In this document: positions 26,824 to 35,720 of the stretch, in pieces
Numbering within the stretch: position 1 is the stretch's first letter
Layout of the letters: every line of letters begins with the position of its first letter
Assembly: GCA_040112665.1 (NCBI GenBank)
Contig: CP157796.1
Location: 2,815,501 to 2,879,500 of the forward strand
Direction: 5' to 3'
DNA: 64,000 bases
From: Oceanicaulis sp.
GTDB lineage: Bacteria > Pseudomonadota > Alphaproteobacteria > Caulobacterales > Maricaulaceae
Program-made: the position numbers and the translations under genes
The notes under the pieces: model-generated
The model's input: the letters and a program-made list of their open reading frames with translations, nothing else
Database searches by the model: none
What the model was told of the DNA's origin: nothing

Positions 26824-27594
26824 TCAGCGATCGTAGCCCGGGCTCTCGCGGTTCACCCGGTCGCGCAGGGCGTGCCAGGCGATCTCCAGGAACAGCTCGT
26901 TGGTGACGCCTTCGGAGCCCTGCTTGAACACCCGGTTCTGCATCGCCTCGTCCCACTCGATCAGCTCCGCGCCGGAACCCTGGGCCTTGGTCTGCACCGC
27001 GCAGGCGCGCTCGAGCAGGTACATGCGCAGATAGCAGCTGAACGGGTGGTTCCCGACGGCCAGCGTGCCGTGATTGCGCAGGATCATCAGGTTCTTCTCG
27101 CCGAGATCGGCGACCAGCCGCGCCTTCTCGCCCTCTTCGAGGGCAAGGCCTTCGTAGTCGTGGTAGGCCACGTCGCTCATGATGTTCATGGCGAGCTGGC
27201 TGATCGGCAGGAGCCCGCGCTTCTGGGCGGACACCGCCACCCCGTCATTGGTGTGAAGGTGCATCGCCACCTTCGCGTCGTGCCGGGCGGCATGGATCGC
27301 GGAATGGATGGTGAAGCCCGCCGGGTTGATGCCGTAGCGGCTGGGCGGCAGCACGTTCCCGTCCAGATCCACCTTGACCATGTTGGACGCGGTCACGTCC
27401 TCGTAGAGCAGGCCGAACGGGTTGATCAGAAAGTGCTCGTCAGGCCCCGGCACGCGCATGGAGATGTGGGTGAAGAACAGATCGTCCCAGCCGTGCATGC
27501 GCACCAGCCGGTAAAGCGCGGCGAGATCGCAGCGCGCCTTCCACTCCTCTTCGCTGACCTGGTCTTTGACGGAGATGTTCGCGGCGTCTTCCAT
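26824..27594 (-). CDS. Class II aldolase/adducin family protein
   Basis: This 256-residue protein has the class II aldolase fold. Zn-binding histidines appear in AKVAMHLHTNDG and in ILRNHGTLAVG, and FTHISMRVPG is typical of the family. Members act on sugar phosphates or, in some clades, have unknown substrates. It lies 63 bases downstream of egtB on the same strand, so the two may be cotranscribed. No linked kinase or sugar operon supports a specific pathway. Confidence 0.85.
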   Translation of the reverse strand: MEDAANISVKDQVSEEEWKARCDLAALYRLVRMHGWDDLFFTHISMRVPGPDEHFLINPFGLLYEDVTASNMVKVDLDGNVLPPSRYGINPAGFTIHSAIHAARHDAKVAMHLHTNDGVAVSAQKRGLLPISQLAMNIMSDVAYHDYEGLALEEGEKARLVADLGEKNLMILRNHGTLAVGNHPFSCYLRMYLLERACAVQTKAQGSGAELIEWDEAMQNRVFKQGSEGVTNELFLEIAWHALRDRVNRESPGYDR

Positions 27595-27657
27595 GACGGT
27601 CCTCCCTTGCGGGCCAATCGGATTTGCGAACGAGGATCGCGGTTCGCAGGCCGTCCG

Positions 27658-28947
27658 TCAAACGTCCCGCGCAAGCCTCAGCCCGGTCATCTGCCATTGC
27701 GAACCGGGATAGAAAAAATTCCGATAGCTTGCGCGCACATGGCCCGGCTGGGTCAGGGCCGAGCCGCCGCGCAGCACGAACTGCCCGCACATGAATTTGC
27801 CGTTGTACTCCCCGATCGCGCCGGTGGGCGCGCGGTAGCCCGGATAGGGCGAATAGGCCGACCGGGTCCATTCCCAGACCTCGCCGAACAGGCCGTAAAG
27901 CGGCCCCGGCCCGTCTGCAGGCGTGGGATGCAGGCGCGCGCCCGGCGCGGTCCAGCGCCCGGCCTCGGCGTCGTAGCTCGCCGCCGCGCGCTCCCACTCA
28001 CGTTCCTCGGGCAAGCGGAAGCCCGACCAGGCCGCGAACGCGCTCGCCTCGAAATAATCGACATGGCTCACCGGCGCGTCCGGATCGATCGGCTCGAGCC
28101 CGTGCAGGGTGAACTCGCGCCAGCCGTCCTCGATCTCGCGCCAGTAGAACGGCGCGCGGCGGCCGCGCTCCTGCACTTCGGCCCAGCCGTCGGCGAGCCA
28201 GAATTCAGGCCGCTCGTAACCGCCATCCTCGATAAAGGCGAGATATTCCGCGTTGCTGACAGGCCGGGACGCCAGGGCGAAGGGTTCGAGCCAGGCCTTG
28301 TGGGCGGGGCCTTCATTGTCGAAGGCGAAGCCCTCATGGGCGTGGCCGAACTCGCAGAGACCGCCTTCGTAAGCGACCCAGTCCGGATCGGGCGGGCGGG
28401 CCGTCAGCTCCGCCACCGCGCTCAGCGCCCCCTCCTTGTACGCCGTCTCGGGAAAGCTGTTGGCCGACAGGACATGCTTGATGTCGGTCAGGAACAGCTC
28501 CTGATGCTGCTCTTCGTGGGCGAAGCCGGTCAGGACGACCTCGGCGTAGGCTTTCAGCGCGCTCGCGCCGGCCTTTTCGAACCAGCGCCGCACCGCACCG
28601 TCGACATGGCTGCGATAGGCCAGCACCTCCTCGATCGACGGCCGGGTGAGAAAGCCGCGCTCGGGCCGGGCGTGCCGTTCGCCGATCGCCTCGTAGTACG
28701 AGTTGAACAGAAAGCAGAAGCGCGGATCGAACTCGGCGTAACCGTCGAGCCCGGGCTTGAGCAAAAACGTCTCCCAGAACCAGGTCGTGTGCGCCAGATG
28801 CCATTTGCCGGGCGAGACGTCGGCCATCGTCTGAACGCACAAATCCTCCGCGCTCAGCGGCGCGGCCCAGGCCACCGACCGCGCACGCACCGCGTCGAAG
28901 CGCGCTCTGAGCGCGGCCGCATCCTGACGAACGACGTCCTTGGGCAT
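27658..28947 (-). CDS. egtB: Ergothioneine biosynthesis sulfoxide synthase EgtB
   Basis: EgtB joins gamma-glutamylcysteine or cysteine to hercynine using a nonheme iron centre. The 429-residue frame has an N-terminal DinB-like domain with the iron-binding histidines (His53 in HLAHTTW; HxxxHxE as H144, H148, E150 in FAHEEQHQE). A C-terminal formylglycine-generating-enzyme-like domain ends near GSQWQMTGLRLARD. I chose the ATG at 28947 (MPKDVV), with a GGAG site; one at 28998 is possible. The methyltransferase EgtD is not encoded nearby. Confidence 0.9.
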   Translation of the reverse strand: MPKDVVRQDAAALRARFDAVRARSVAWAAPLSAEDLCVQTMADVSPGKWHLAHTTWFWETFLLKPGLDGYAEFDPRFCFLFNSYYEAIGERHARPERGFLTRPSIEEVLAYRSHVDGAVRRWFEKAGASALKAYAEVVLTGFAHEEQHQELFLTDIKHVLSANSFPETAYKEGALSAVAELTARPPDPDWVAYEGGLCEFGHAHEGFAFDNEGPAHKAWLEPFALASRPVSNAEYLAFIEDGGYERPEFWLADGWAEVQERGRRAPFYWREIEDGWREFTLHGLEPIDPDAPVSHVDYFEASAFAAWSGFRLPEEREWERAAASYDAEAGRWTAPGARLHPTPADGPGPLYGLFGEVWEWTRSAYSPYPGYRAPTGAIGEYNGKFMCGQFVLRGGSALTQPGHVRASYRNFFYPGSQWQMTGLRLARDV

Positions 28948-29010
28948 GGTCGAGGCTCCGGTTTCGGCCCGAACGGCCGCTAAAGCTTTGATAACCATAA
29001 GACGCGCAGG

Positions 29011-30102
29011 ATGGCTGACCAGTTGCCTTCTGTCTGGACCACGGGGCGACCCATGATCGACGACCTTGCAGAGCCGCCGCGCTCAATCGCCGATCCCGTC
29101 CTGCGCGCGGGAGAGAAGGCGCTCAAGCTCACCCATCTTTGCACCTTGCGGCGCTTACCTGAAGGCGTTCGCACGGAAATCGACGAAAGTCTGAAGACGT
29201 TCCTCGCCGCCGCGCTGGCCTCGGTCCGGGCCAAGGCCGCGTCGCGGCTGGCCGATTGCGACTGGGCGCCGCCCGAAACGATCCGTTTTCTGGCCTTTGA
29301 CGATATCGAGATCGCCCGGCCCGTACTCGAGCGCTCGCTGGTTCTGGGCGGGGCCGACCTCGAATCGCTCGCCGATCTCGGCCGCGAGCAGCGCATCGCC
29401 CTGGCGCGCCGAAAGACCGTGCCCGCCGGGCTGACCTGCGCCATCGCGCGGCATCGCGAACCTGACTGCCTGCACATCCTCGCCGCCAACGCCGGCGCGC
29501 GCCTCAGCGAAGGCGCGGCGCGCGATTTCGCCGCCGTCGCCCGCGCCGACCAGGCCCTGCAGGACGCGCTGGCCGGGCGTGGCGATCTCAGCGCCGGGTT
29601 CGCACGGGCGATTTACGCCGTCGCCGCTGAAACCGTCCGGCAGACGCTGCGGACGCGCTGGCCCGACCTTCCAGCGGATCGCATAGAGGATACGGTCCCC
29701 GACGCCGCGCCGCGATCCGGCGATCTCGAAGCCGCAGAGCTGGTGGCGAGCCTCGCCCGTCAGGGGCGGCTCTCGGCGGCCGATCTGGTCACAGCCGCGC
29801 AGAAGGCGAACATGGCCTTCACCGATCAGGCCGCCTCGCGGCTGTCCGGGGTGCCGGTCGAAGACTGGCGGCGCGCGCTCGAACGCTCCCCGGTCCGCGC
29901 CACGCTCCTGCTGTCGCGATCGGTCGCGCTGTCCGCCGAACGCGCCGCCGCGCTCTATGCGGCGATGGCCGAGGCCGGCCGCGGACATGCGCTCGACCCC
30001 GCCTCCCTCGCGAAGGCCTGCGAGGAGGTGTATGCCGGGTTTTCGCGCGACGACGCGCGGCGGGCCTTGCACCGGCTGGGCGCAGGCGGTTCAATCCACT
30101 GA
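29011..30102 (+). CDS. DUF2336-family protein (first copy)
   Basis: This 363-residue protein is made of tandem alpha-helical, HEAT-like segments rich in Leu, Ala, Arg and Glu, with the DUF2336 pattern (FLAFDDIEIARPVLERSLVLG near residue 90). DUF2336 is a family largely confined to Alphaproteobacteria, often near motility or signalling genes, and its function is undefined. Two starts are possible, at 29011 and at 29053 (MIDDLAE), the latter with a GGGGCGAC stretch before it. A second copy lies 1.9 kb downstream on the other strand. Confidence 0.8.
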   Translation: MADQLPSVWTTGRPMIDDLAEPPRSIADPVLRAGEKALKLTHLCTLRRLPEGVRTEIDESLKTFLAAALASVRAKAASRLADCDWAPPETIRFLAFDDIEIARPVLERSLVLGGADLESLADLGREQRIALARRKTVPAGLTCAIARHREPDCLHILAANAGARLSEGAARDFAAVARADQALQDALAGRGDLSAGFARAIYAVAAETVRQTLRTRWPDLPADRIEDTVPDAAPRSGDLEAAELVASLARQGRLSAADLVTAAQKANMAFTDQAASRLSGVPVEDWRRALERSPVRATLLLSRSVALSAERAAALYAAMAEAGRGHALDPASLAKACEEVYAGFSRDDARRALHRLGAGGSIH

Positions 30103-30138
30103 CCTTTCCCGCCGCACAGGCCCTCGCGGAACCCGCCC

Positions 30139-30900
30139 ATGAAATTCGCCTACCATGTCGCAGACCGCGACGACGCCCGGGCCGCCAAGGCGCGGCTGGC
30201 CGACCGCTACGGGGAAGCCCCGCTCGCCGAAGCGGACGTGCTGATCGCGCTGGGCGGCGACGGGGTGATGCTCGACGCCCTGCACGCCGTGATGGGACGC
30301 AACCTGCCGGTCTACGGCGTCAATTACGGCTCTGTCGGATTTCTGATGAACGAGCCGGACGGCGAGGATCTGCCCGATCGGCTCTCCCGCGCCGAGAAAG
30401 CGCAGATCCGGCCGCTGCGCGCGGTCGGGCGGGCCTGTGACGGACAGACCTTTGAGAGCCTGGCGATCAACGAGGTCTCGCTTCTGCGCGAAACCCGGCA
30501 GACCGCGAAGATTAAGATCAGCATCGACGGCAAGGTGCGGCTTGAAGAGCTGTCCGCCGACGGGGTGCTGGTGGCCACGCCCGCCGGCTCGACGGCGTAT
30601 AACTTCTCCGCCCACGGGCCGATCCTGCCTCTGGACGCGCGGCTTCTCGCCCTCACCCCGATCAGCGCTTTCCGCCCCCGCCGCTGGCGCGGCGCGCTGC
30701 TGCGCCATTCCAGCACCGTGCGCTTCGACGTGCTCGAGCCGCGCAAGCGCCCCGTCGCCGTCGTCGCCGACAACAAGGAGTTCCGCGACGCGGAGACCGT
30801 CACGGTGTGCGAGGCCTCCGACATCACGCTCACCATGCTGTTCGACGAAGGCCGGGCTTTGGACGAACGCATCCTGGTCGAGCAGTTCGCGACCGAATGA
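30139..30900 (+). CDS. nadK: NAD kinase
   Basis: NadK phosphorylates NAD to NADP using ATP or polyphosphate. The 253-residue frame has the catalytic GGDG motif at residues 39-42 (LIALGGDGVM), the NYGSVGFLM segment, the INEVSLLRE region with the NAD-contacting Asn-Glu pair, and the C-terminal STAYNFSAHGP. Length is at the short end of the bacterial family. It lies 36 bases downstream of a DUF2336 gene. Confidence 0.94.
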   Translation: MKFAYHVADRDDARAAKARLADRYGEAPLAEADVLIALGGDGVMLDALHAVMGRNLPVYGVNYGSVGFLMNEPDGEDLPDRLSRAEKAQIRPLRAVGRACDGQTFESLAINEVSLLRETRQTAKIKISIDGKVRLEELSADGVLVATPAGSTAYNFSAHGPILPLDARLLALTPISAFRPRRWRGALLRHSSTVRFDVLEPRKRPVAVVADNKEFRDAETVTVCEASDITLTMLFDEGRALDERILVEQFATE

Positions 30901-30908
30901 CCGCGCGT

Positions 30909-30923
30909 TTAGCCGCCCATTAA
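30909..30923 (+). promoter_or_regulatory. CtrA-like half-site pair before the receiver/Hpt genes
   Basis: The element TTAG-N7-TTAA differs by one base from the CtrA consensus TTAA-N7-TTAA. It is in the short spacer between nadK and the receiver gene, about 60 bases before the start codon. CtrA binding is inferred from the pattern only. Confidence 0.4.
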
Positions 30924-30974
30924 GCAAATTTCCCTAGGGTCGCCGCAGCTGGAAAGCTGCGAGGGAACCCTCCG

Positions 30975-31487
30975 ATGGGCGCTGAAGCGCAAGTCGATCA
31001 CGCCATGAGCAAGCTGCGCGTCGCCGTCGTCGACGACAACGCGGCCATGCGCGGCATCGTGCGCGCGGTGCTGTCCTCTCTGGGCTGCACGAACGTGTAC
31101 GAAGCGTCCGACGCCAAGAGCGCGCTCAACATCGTGGCCGCCGAGCGGATCGACATCCTCATCGTGGACTGGAAGATGCGCCCCGTGGACGGGCTGGCTC
31201 TGGTGCGCCGCCTGCGCGATCCAGAGAAGAGCCCGAACCCGTTCCTGCCGATCATCATGCTGACCGCCTACGCCGAGCCATCCAAGGTGCGCGAGGCGCG
31301 CGACGCGGGCGTCACCGAATTCATGGTCAAACCCTTCGCCGCCGAGGCGCTCTACAGGCGCATCGCGGCGATCGTGAACGCCCCGCGCCCCTTCGTGCGC
31401 ACCAAGATGTTTTTCGGCCCCGACCGGCGGCGTTCGGAGATCGACTTCTCCGGACCCGAACGGCGCGTCGACGCCCCGATCTCGTAA
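30975..31487 (+). CDS. Single-domain CheY-like response regulator
   Basis: This 170-residue receiver has the acidic pair D20 and D21, the phospho-acceptor D65 in LIVDWKMRPVDG, and the conserved Lys119 in VKPF. After the receiver fold comes an arginine-rich tail with FFGPDRRR and GPERRVD near residues 145-168, a tail seen in alphaproteobacterial stand-alone regulators. There is no output domain, so it must act by protein contact. The ATG at 30975 has a GAGGG site; one at 31005 is an alternative. It is followed after 21 bases by an Hpt protein. Confidence 0.88.
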   Translation: MGAEAQVDHAMSKLRVAVVDDNAAMRGIVRAVLSSLGCTNVYEASDAKSALNIVAAERIDILIVDWKMRPVDGLALVRRLRDPEKSPNPFLPIIMLTAYAEPSKVREARDAGVTEFMVKPFAAEALYRRIAAIVNAPRPFVRTKMFFGPDRRRSEIDFSGPERRVDAPIS

Positions 31488-31508
31488 CGAAACCGCCTGG
31501 AGACCGAC

Positions 31509-32003
31509 ATGGCCCCGCGTGAAAAACCGATCGAAATCATCAACCCGCCCAACATGTTGAAGGTGAAGGTCGGCGGCAAGCTGCCCAGTGCGGACCAGGC
31601 CATGATCCAGCGCGCAGAGACCGCGCTCAACAATCTCAAGACCGAATTCGCCGACTGGCTGGGCGAGGAAGTCGCCAAGCTCGAAGCCTGGATGAAGTCG
31701 GCCAAGACCGACGGGCTGCAAAGCGAGGCGGGCGAGGCCCTGTTCACCACCGCGCACGATCTGCGCGGGCTGGGCACGACCTACGAGTTTCCGATCATCA
31801 CCCGGATCGCAGCCTCGCTGTCCAAGCTGATCGAGACCGAAGAGGATCGCGGCCGCGTGCCGATGAGCCTGGTCGAAGCCCATGTCGGCGCGATCCGCGC
31901 GGCGATCATCCAGAACATCCGCGACGAGAAAGACCCGATCGGCGCTCAGCTCGCCGAGGAGCTGGAAACGCGCGTGGTCGCTCTGGTCGGCGAGCGGAAA
32001 TAG
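31509..32003 (+). CDS. Histidine phosphotransfer (Hpt) protein
   Basis: This 164-residue helical protein carries an Hpt motif, TAHDLRGLGTTYEFP, with the phospho-accepting His at residue 83 inside a four-helix bundle pattern. It has no kinase or receiver domain. Together with the receiver encoded 21 bases upstream it could form a two-protein relay that draws phosphate from a kinase elsewhere. Its stop is 13 bases before the convergent second DUF2336 gene. Confidence 0.85.
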   Translation: MAPREKPIEIINPPNMLKVKVGGKLPSADQAMIQRAETALNNLKTEFADWLGEEVAKLEAWMKSAKTDGLQSEAGEALFTTAHDLRGLGTTYEFPIITRIAASLSKLIETEEDRGRVPMSLVEAHVGAIRAAIIQNIRDEKDPIGAQLAEELETRVVALVGERK

Positions 32004-32016
32004 CGGCGAAGCGGCC

Positions 32017-33168
32017 TCAGGCCGCGCCGCGGCGTTCGGTGGCGAGCGCGGCGGCGTCCATGTCCAGACGATCGAGGATGTAGTCGAGCTCGCTCTCCGG
32101 CGCGCCCTGGAACTGGGTGAACACCCGTTCCGCCAGCCGCCGCCGGAAGAGAACGATGTCCCGCGCCCCGCCCGGCCCGATCTCCAGCGAGCGCCAGGCG
32201 TCAATCCCCGCCCTCACCGCCGGCAGGATGCGCTCGGGCAGCCCGGCCCGGCGGAACACCGCGTCCAGCCCCAGCGGGCCGGCGTCGTGGACCAGAAGCC
32301 AGGCCTTGGCGTGATCGATCTCCGCCAGCTCGGCGATGCAATGCTCGAAGAAGGCCATATGGCCGCGGAACAGCGCGCGCAGCATCAGCGAGGGCGTCAG
32401 CCGGCCGCTCATCTGCAGCTGCTGGACGAAGCGGCGCGGATCGGGGCTGAGCCCGGCCTGCTCGACCAGATCCACCGTGGCGCGCTCGCGGGCGCCTTCG
32501 GCGAGCTCGACCGCCAGCGACGCGGGCAGAGCGTGGCGATGCACCAGCCGGGAGATCGCCTCGTCGGAAATCTTTGAGATCAGCTTTTCGGTGACCGACA
32601 GCGGCAGCGCGCTGCGCTCGATGAAGCGTTCGAGCACGTCGGGCCGGTCGGTGAAGCGCCGGATCGCGGCGTCGTAGCTCGTCTCGTTGAACCGGGCGCC
32701 GTCATTGGCCGCAGCGGTTGAGACCGCTTCTGGCGCGCCGCGTTCGACGATCGCGTCGACCACTTTTTCAGACAGCGTCTCGCGCGAGGCGACTGCGATC
32801 TGCCGCGATGTCGCCGCCTCGCCGATCAGGGCGACCAGGTCGGCGTCCTCGAGCACAGGCGAGCCGGCGATCACCGGCACCGCGACGCTGTCGACGTCGG
32901 CGATCAGGTGCCGGGCGACGTCCGCCGGCAGATGCGGCGAACGCTGCAGCGTCACCGCCAGCGCGCGGCGAACCATTTCGGCGGCGTCGCGCGCGAGCAC
33001 GCGCACGATCTCCGCGCCGATCGCGCGTTCGGCGTCCGACAGCTCGTCCGAGGCGAAGCGGGCGCAGACCTTGCGCGCGGCCAGCGCGCGGGCGTCGGGA
33101 TCGGTCTGGTCGATGAGCCGGGCGATGTCGGCCTGGCTCAGGCGGGCGCGGAGGGCGGTCACGGACAT
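32017..33168 (-). CDS. DUF2336-family protein (second copy)
   Basis: This 383-residue protein has the same repeated helical layout as the 29 kb copy but is clearly divergent. It contains segments such as LTARLSQADIARLIDQ, VAVPVIAGSPVLEDADLVALIG and FTDRPDVLERFIERSALP. It faces the Hpt gene across 13 bases, so the two families meet in a convergent pair. No signal peptide or membrane segment is present. Function unknown; a role in cell-cycle or motility signalling is inference from the neighbourhood. Confidence 0.82.
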   Translation of the reverse strand: MSVTALRARLSQADIARLIDQTDPDARALAARKVCARFASDELSDAERAIGAEIVRVLARDAAEMVRRALAVTLQRSPHLPADVARHLIADVDSVAVPVIAGSPVLEDADLVALIGEAATSRQIAVASRETLSEKVVDAIVERGAPEAVSTAAANDGARFNETSYDAAIRRFTDRPDVLERFIERSALPLSVTEKLISKISDEAISRLVHRHALPASLAVELAEGARERATVDLVEQAGLSPDPRRFVQQLQMSGRLTPSLMLRALFRGHMAFFEHCIAELAEIDHAKAWLLVHDAGPLGLDAVFRRAGLPERILPAVRAGIDAWRSLEIGPGGARDIVLFRRRLAERVFTQFQGAPESELDYILDRLDMDAAALATERRGAA

Positions 33169-33217
33169 CGGCGAGTTCCTTGCGGTCTGGCGCTGGACTG
33201 AGGGTGCGCCCGAGGTG

Positions 33218-33232
33218 TTAACGCCCGCTTGA
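33218..33232 (-). promoter_or_regulatory. CtrA-like half-site pair before the second DUF2336 gene
   Basis: The pattern TTAA-N7-TTGA (one mismatch from TTAA-N7-TTAA) lies about 50 bases upstream of the DUF2336 start at 33168. Binding is inferred from pattern only. Confidence 0.4.
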
Positions 33233-33253
33233 GCGGAAGGCTTAGCGGCTCGT

Positions 33254-34045
33254 TCACCCTTTGCGGCGCGCCGGGTCGGGCGCGTCGAGCGAAGCGAGCA
33301 GTTCCACCAGCGCCGGGGTCAGCACCCCTGCCCCGGCTCCGAACGGCTTGTAACCGCCCGCCTGGACGTCAGGCGATTTCGCGACGGCCTCGGCCGCCGC
33401 GCGCGCGAGCGCGACGGTTTCCGGCGCCTCGACGGGCCCTGCCTCGCCGGTGAGACGGGCCAGCAATTCAGCCGCGGTGACAGGCCGTCCGCCGGGGCGG
33501 AAAACCGGCCGGTTCGCCGCAGCCGCTTCTGGAAACAGGGTGTCGGCGCGTACGCCGGGATCGGCCTGCACCGCGTTGATCAGACGCGCCGCGCCGCCCG
33601 CGCCCAGGAAATGGGCGGCGTAAAGCTCTCCGGACGTCGGCTCGCGGCCGATCGAAGCGCGCAGGCGCTCGGCGTTTTCAGCGGCCAGCTCGCCGGCCAT
33701 GGCGGCGGCCGCTTCAGGATCGAAGCGCAGATCGAGCGCGGCCTGGCGCAGCGCGGGGTCGGCGATGTCGAACCGGCCGTCAGCCCCGCGTTCGATGGAC
33801 TTGGCGAGCTCGGCATGGCCGTGCTTTGCGCCGTGGCGCGACAGCATGCCCAGCCAGGTCTGCTCGATGAACTGGAAGAGCCCCGAAGCGGTGGAGGTGC
33901 GCGCCTTCGCGCCGGGGTCGAAATTGCTCTCGCGCTGCGCGGTGCGCATCAGATAGTCGAAGTCCGCGCCGGTGGCGCGCGCGGCGGCCTCGATCACGCG
34001 GCGCGGCGAGAAGCTGGTGTCGGCGGCTGAGGCGATCTCTGACAT
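33254..34045 (-). CDS. Lytic transglycosylase (SLT domain)
   Basis: This 263-residue protein has an SLT-type lysozyme-like domain: the catalytic glutamate at residue 39 in TAQRESNFDPGA, the ASGLFQFIEQTW motif, and YAAHFLGAGGA near residue 145. There is no signal peptide in the first residues (MSEIASAADTS), so it may act on secretion-apparatus or flagellar assembly from inside, or be exported by another route. The C-terminal third is Ala/Pro-rich. Its neighbours are signalling genes, not a flagellar operon. Confidence 0.82.
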   Translation of the reverse strand: MSEIASAADTSFSPRRVIEAAARATGADFDYLMRTAQRESNFDPGAKARTSTASGLFQFIEQTWLGMLSRHGAKHGHAELAKSIERGADGRFDIADPALRQAALDLRFDPEAAAAMAGELAAENAERLRASIGREPTSGELYAAHFLGAGGAARLINAVQADPGVRADTLFPEAAAANRPVFRPGGRPVTAAELLARLTGEAGPVEAPETVALARAAAEAVAKSPDVQAGGYKPFGAGAGVLTPALVELLASLDAPDPARRKG

Positions 34046-34090
34046 GGGGACCCGAATCGGTTGCCTTCCAGCAGCCTCGCCTCGCCCTCG

Positions 34091-34105
34091 ATAATCTTCG
34101 GTTAA
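34091..34105 (-). promoter_or_regulatory. CtrA-like half-site pair before the lytic transglycosylase
   Basis: The pattern ATAA-N7-TTAA, one mismatch from the CtrA consensus, lies 46-60 bases upstream of the start at 34045 and touches the 3' end of the FAD oxidoreductase gene. Binding is inferred. Confidence 0.35.
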
Positions 34106-35265
34106 CCGTGCGCGACAACCGCAGCCAGCGCAGGCCGGGCCGGAGAGAACGGCGCGGCCCAGTCCGGCGCATCCCCCGTTCTGGCGATCGCTTCGACCGC
34201 CTCTGCGATCGCAGGCGCGAGAAGCACGCCGTTCCTGTAAGCGCCGGTCGCCGCGATCAGTCCCGGCGCGGCCTCCCCGATCACCGGCATGGCGTCCGCC
34301 GACATCGGTCTGAGCCCCGCCCAGCGTTCGAGCACCGGCACCGCGGCGAGCCCGGGCGCCACCGCGCGGGCGGCCTCGACCAGACGCTCGATCGCTGCGT
34401 CGTCGGTGTCCAGGCTCGCCTCGCCCGGCTCGCTGGTCGCGCCGGCGAAAAGCCGGCCTCCGGGCTTGGCGGCGAGATAGATCGAAAAGCCGCGCACGAT
34501 CCGGTTCGGCGCGATCGGCCGGCCCGCCGCGAAGGCGGCCATCTGGCCCTTGACCGGGACCATGCGGACGGTGTCCGGCGCGCCCTCGATTCCGTCCGCC
34601 CCGGTGGCGAGCACGACGAGGTCGGCGCCGATCTCCCGGCCGTCGTCGAGCGCCAGGCCCGTCACGCGGCCTGCGAAGGTCTGAAGCTTCACCACGCGCG
34701 CTTTGAGGATGTCCCCGCCCGCGAGCCGCACCGCGTCGGCCAGCGCCGGGCCGAGCGCGCGATTGTCCACCTGCCCGTCGCCGGGAAATTCGAGACCGCC
34801 GAGCGTCGGCGCGAGGCCGGGCTCGCTCGCCGCCACCTCCTCTGCGGTGAGCCGCCGCGCGGTCACGCCCAGCCGGCGCGCGCGATCGAGCAGCACGGCG
34901 AGGCGTTCGCTCTGCTCTGCAGAAAACGCCGGCACGAGCGAGCCCTTGCGCTCATAGCCCAAAGCGTCGCTCGAACCGCCGATCCTGACCGCGCGCTCCG
35001 CCCAAAGCGAGGCCGCCCGGTCCGCCAGCCCTGCGAAAGCCTCGGCGAGCGCGTGATCCTCGGCGGTCTCGGCGATCGCTTCGAACCCGCCTGCGAGCAT
35101 GCCGCCCGAAGCGGCCAAAGCGCCGCGCCCAGGCTCGGCCGGATCGGCGATCACCACCTCGTGGCCGGCGTCCAGCAATCTGAGCGCACAGAACAGCCCG
35201 GCTGCGCCTGCGCCGGCCACCGCGATGCGAAGCGGGGCTTTCGTTGCTATATTAGAGCCGTGCAT
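34102..35265 (-). CDS. FAD-dependent glycine/D-amino-acid oxidase (ThiO-like)
   Basis: This 387-residue flavoprotein has an N-terminal GAGAAG dinucleotide motif (residues 18-23) after a short leader, the substrate-domain pattern GLEFPGDGQVDNRALG, and the C-terminal FAD-contacting segment AYRNGVLLAP. The family includes ThiO glycine oxidase, MnmC-like and D-amino-acid oxidases. ThiO is the closest in outline, but no thiamine genes adjoin it. I chose the ATG at 35265; the longer ORF upstream overlaps the divergent gene. Substrate assignment is tentative. Confidence 0.8.
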   Translation of the reverse strand: MHGSNIATKAPLRIAVAGAGAAGLFCALRLLDAGHEVVIADPAEPGRGALAASGGMLAGGFEAIAETAEDHALAEAFAGLADRAASLWAERAVRIGGSSDALGYERKGSLVPAFSAEQSERLAVLLDRARRLGVTARRLTAEEVAASEPGLAPTLGGLEFPGDGQVDNRALGPALADAVRLAGGDILKARVVKLQTFAGRVTGLALDDGREIGADLVVLATGADGIEGAPDTVRMVPVKGQMAAFAAGRPIAPNRIVRGFSIYLAAKPGGRLFAGATSEPGEASLDTDDAAIERLVEAARAVAPGLAAVPVLERWAGLRPMSADAMPVIGEAAPGLIAATGAYRNGVLLAPAIAEAVEAIARTGDAPDWAAPFSPARPALAAVVAHG

Positions 35266-35333
35266 GCGTGCTTTCGAACCGAAGGGCCGGAAGGGCGTTG
35301 AGGCACACATAGAGGCAATGGAAGGCCATTCCC

Positions 35334-35720
35334 ATGGCGAAGACTGTTCCCGCACTCCTTCTGGCCGCAGCCGCAGGGCTGGCCGCCGCCGCGCCGTCCG
35401 CGGCGCAGGAGACCGAATGCGTGACGCTGCGCGGCGTGAACGGCTATCAGGTCATCGACGACCGCCATCTGGTGCTCACAGGCGGCGCGAGCCGTTATTA
35501 TCTGGTGACGACCCGCTCGCGCTGTTCAGGCATGAGCTTCGGCGCCCAGATCGGGGTGAGTTTCGCCGACAATGTCCGGCTTTGCCCGCCCATGGTGGAG
35601 TACGTCATCCCCGATGACGGCTGGCGCTGCGCGATCGACACCGTGGTCGAGGTGGACTCGATGGAAGCCGCAGAACAGCGCGCCGCCGAGCAGAACGCCG
35701 CCCGCGAAGCCGAAGGCTAG
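35334..35720 (+). CDS. DUF6491-like secreted protein
   Basis: This 128-residue protein has a Sec signal peptide (cleavage near APSAAQ) and a mature domain with four cysteines (in ECVTLRG, SRCSGM, RLCPP and WRCAI) that could form two disulfides. The QVIDDRHLVLTGG segment fits the DUF6491 pattern, a periplasmic family of unknown function. A charged helical tail of Glu/Ala ends the protein. Its stop shares a CTAG with the stop of the convergent gene. Confidence 0.7.
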   Translation: MAKTVPALLLAAAAGLAAAAPSAAQETECVTLRGVNGYQVIDDRHLVLTGGASRYYLVTTRSRCSGMSFGAQIGVSFADNVRLCPPMVEYVIPDDGWRCAIDTVVEVDSMEAAEQRAAEQNAAREAEG

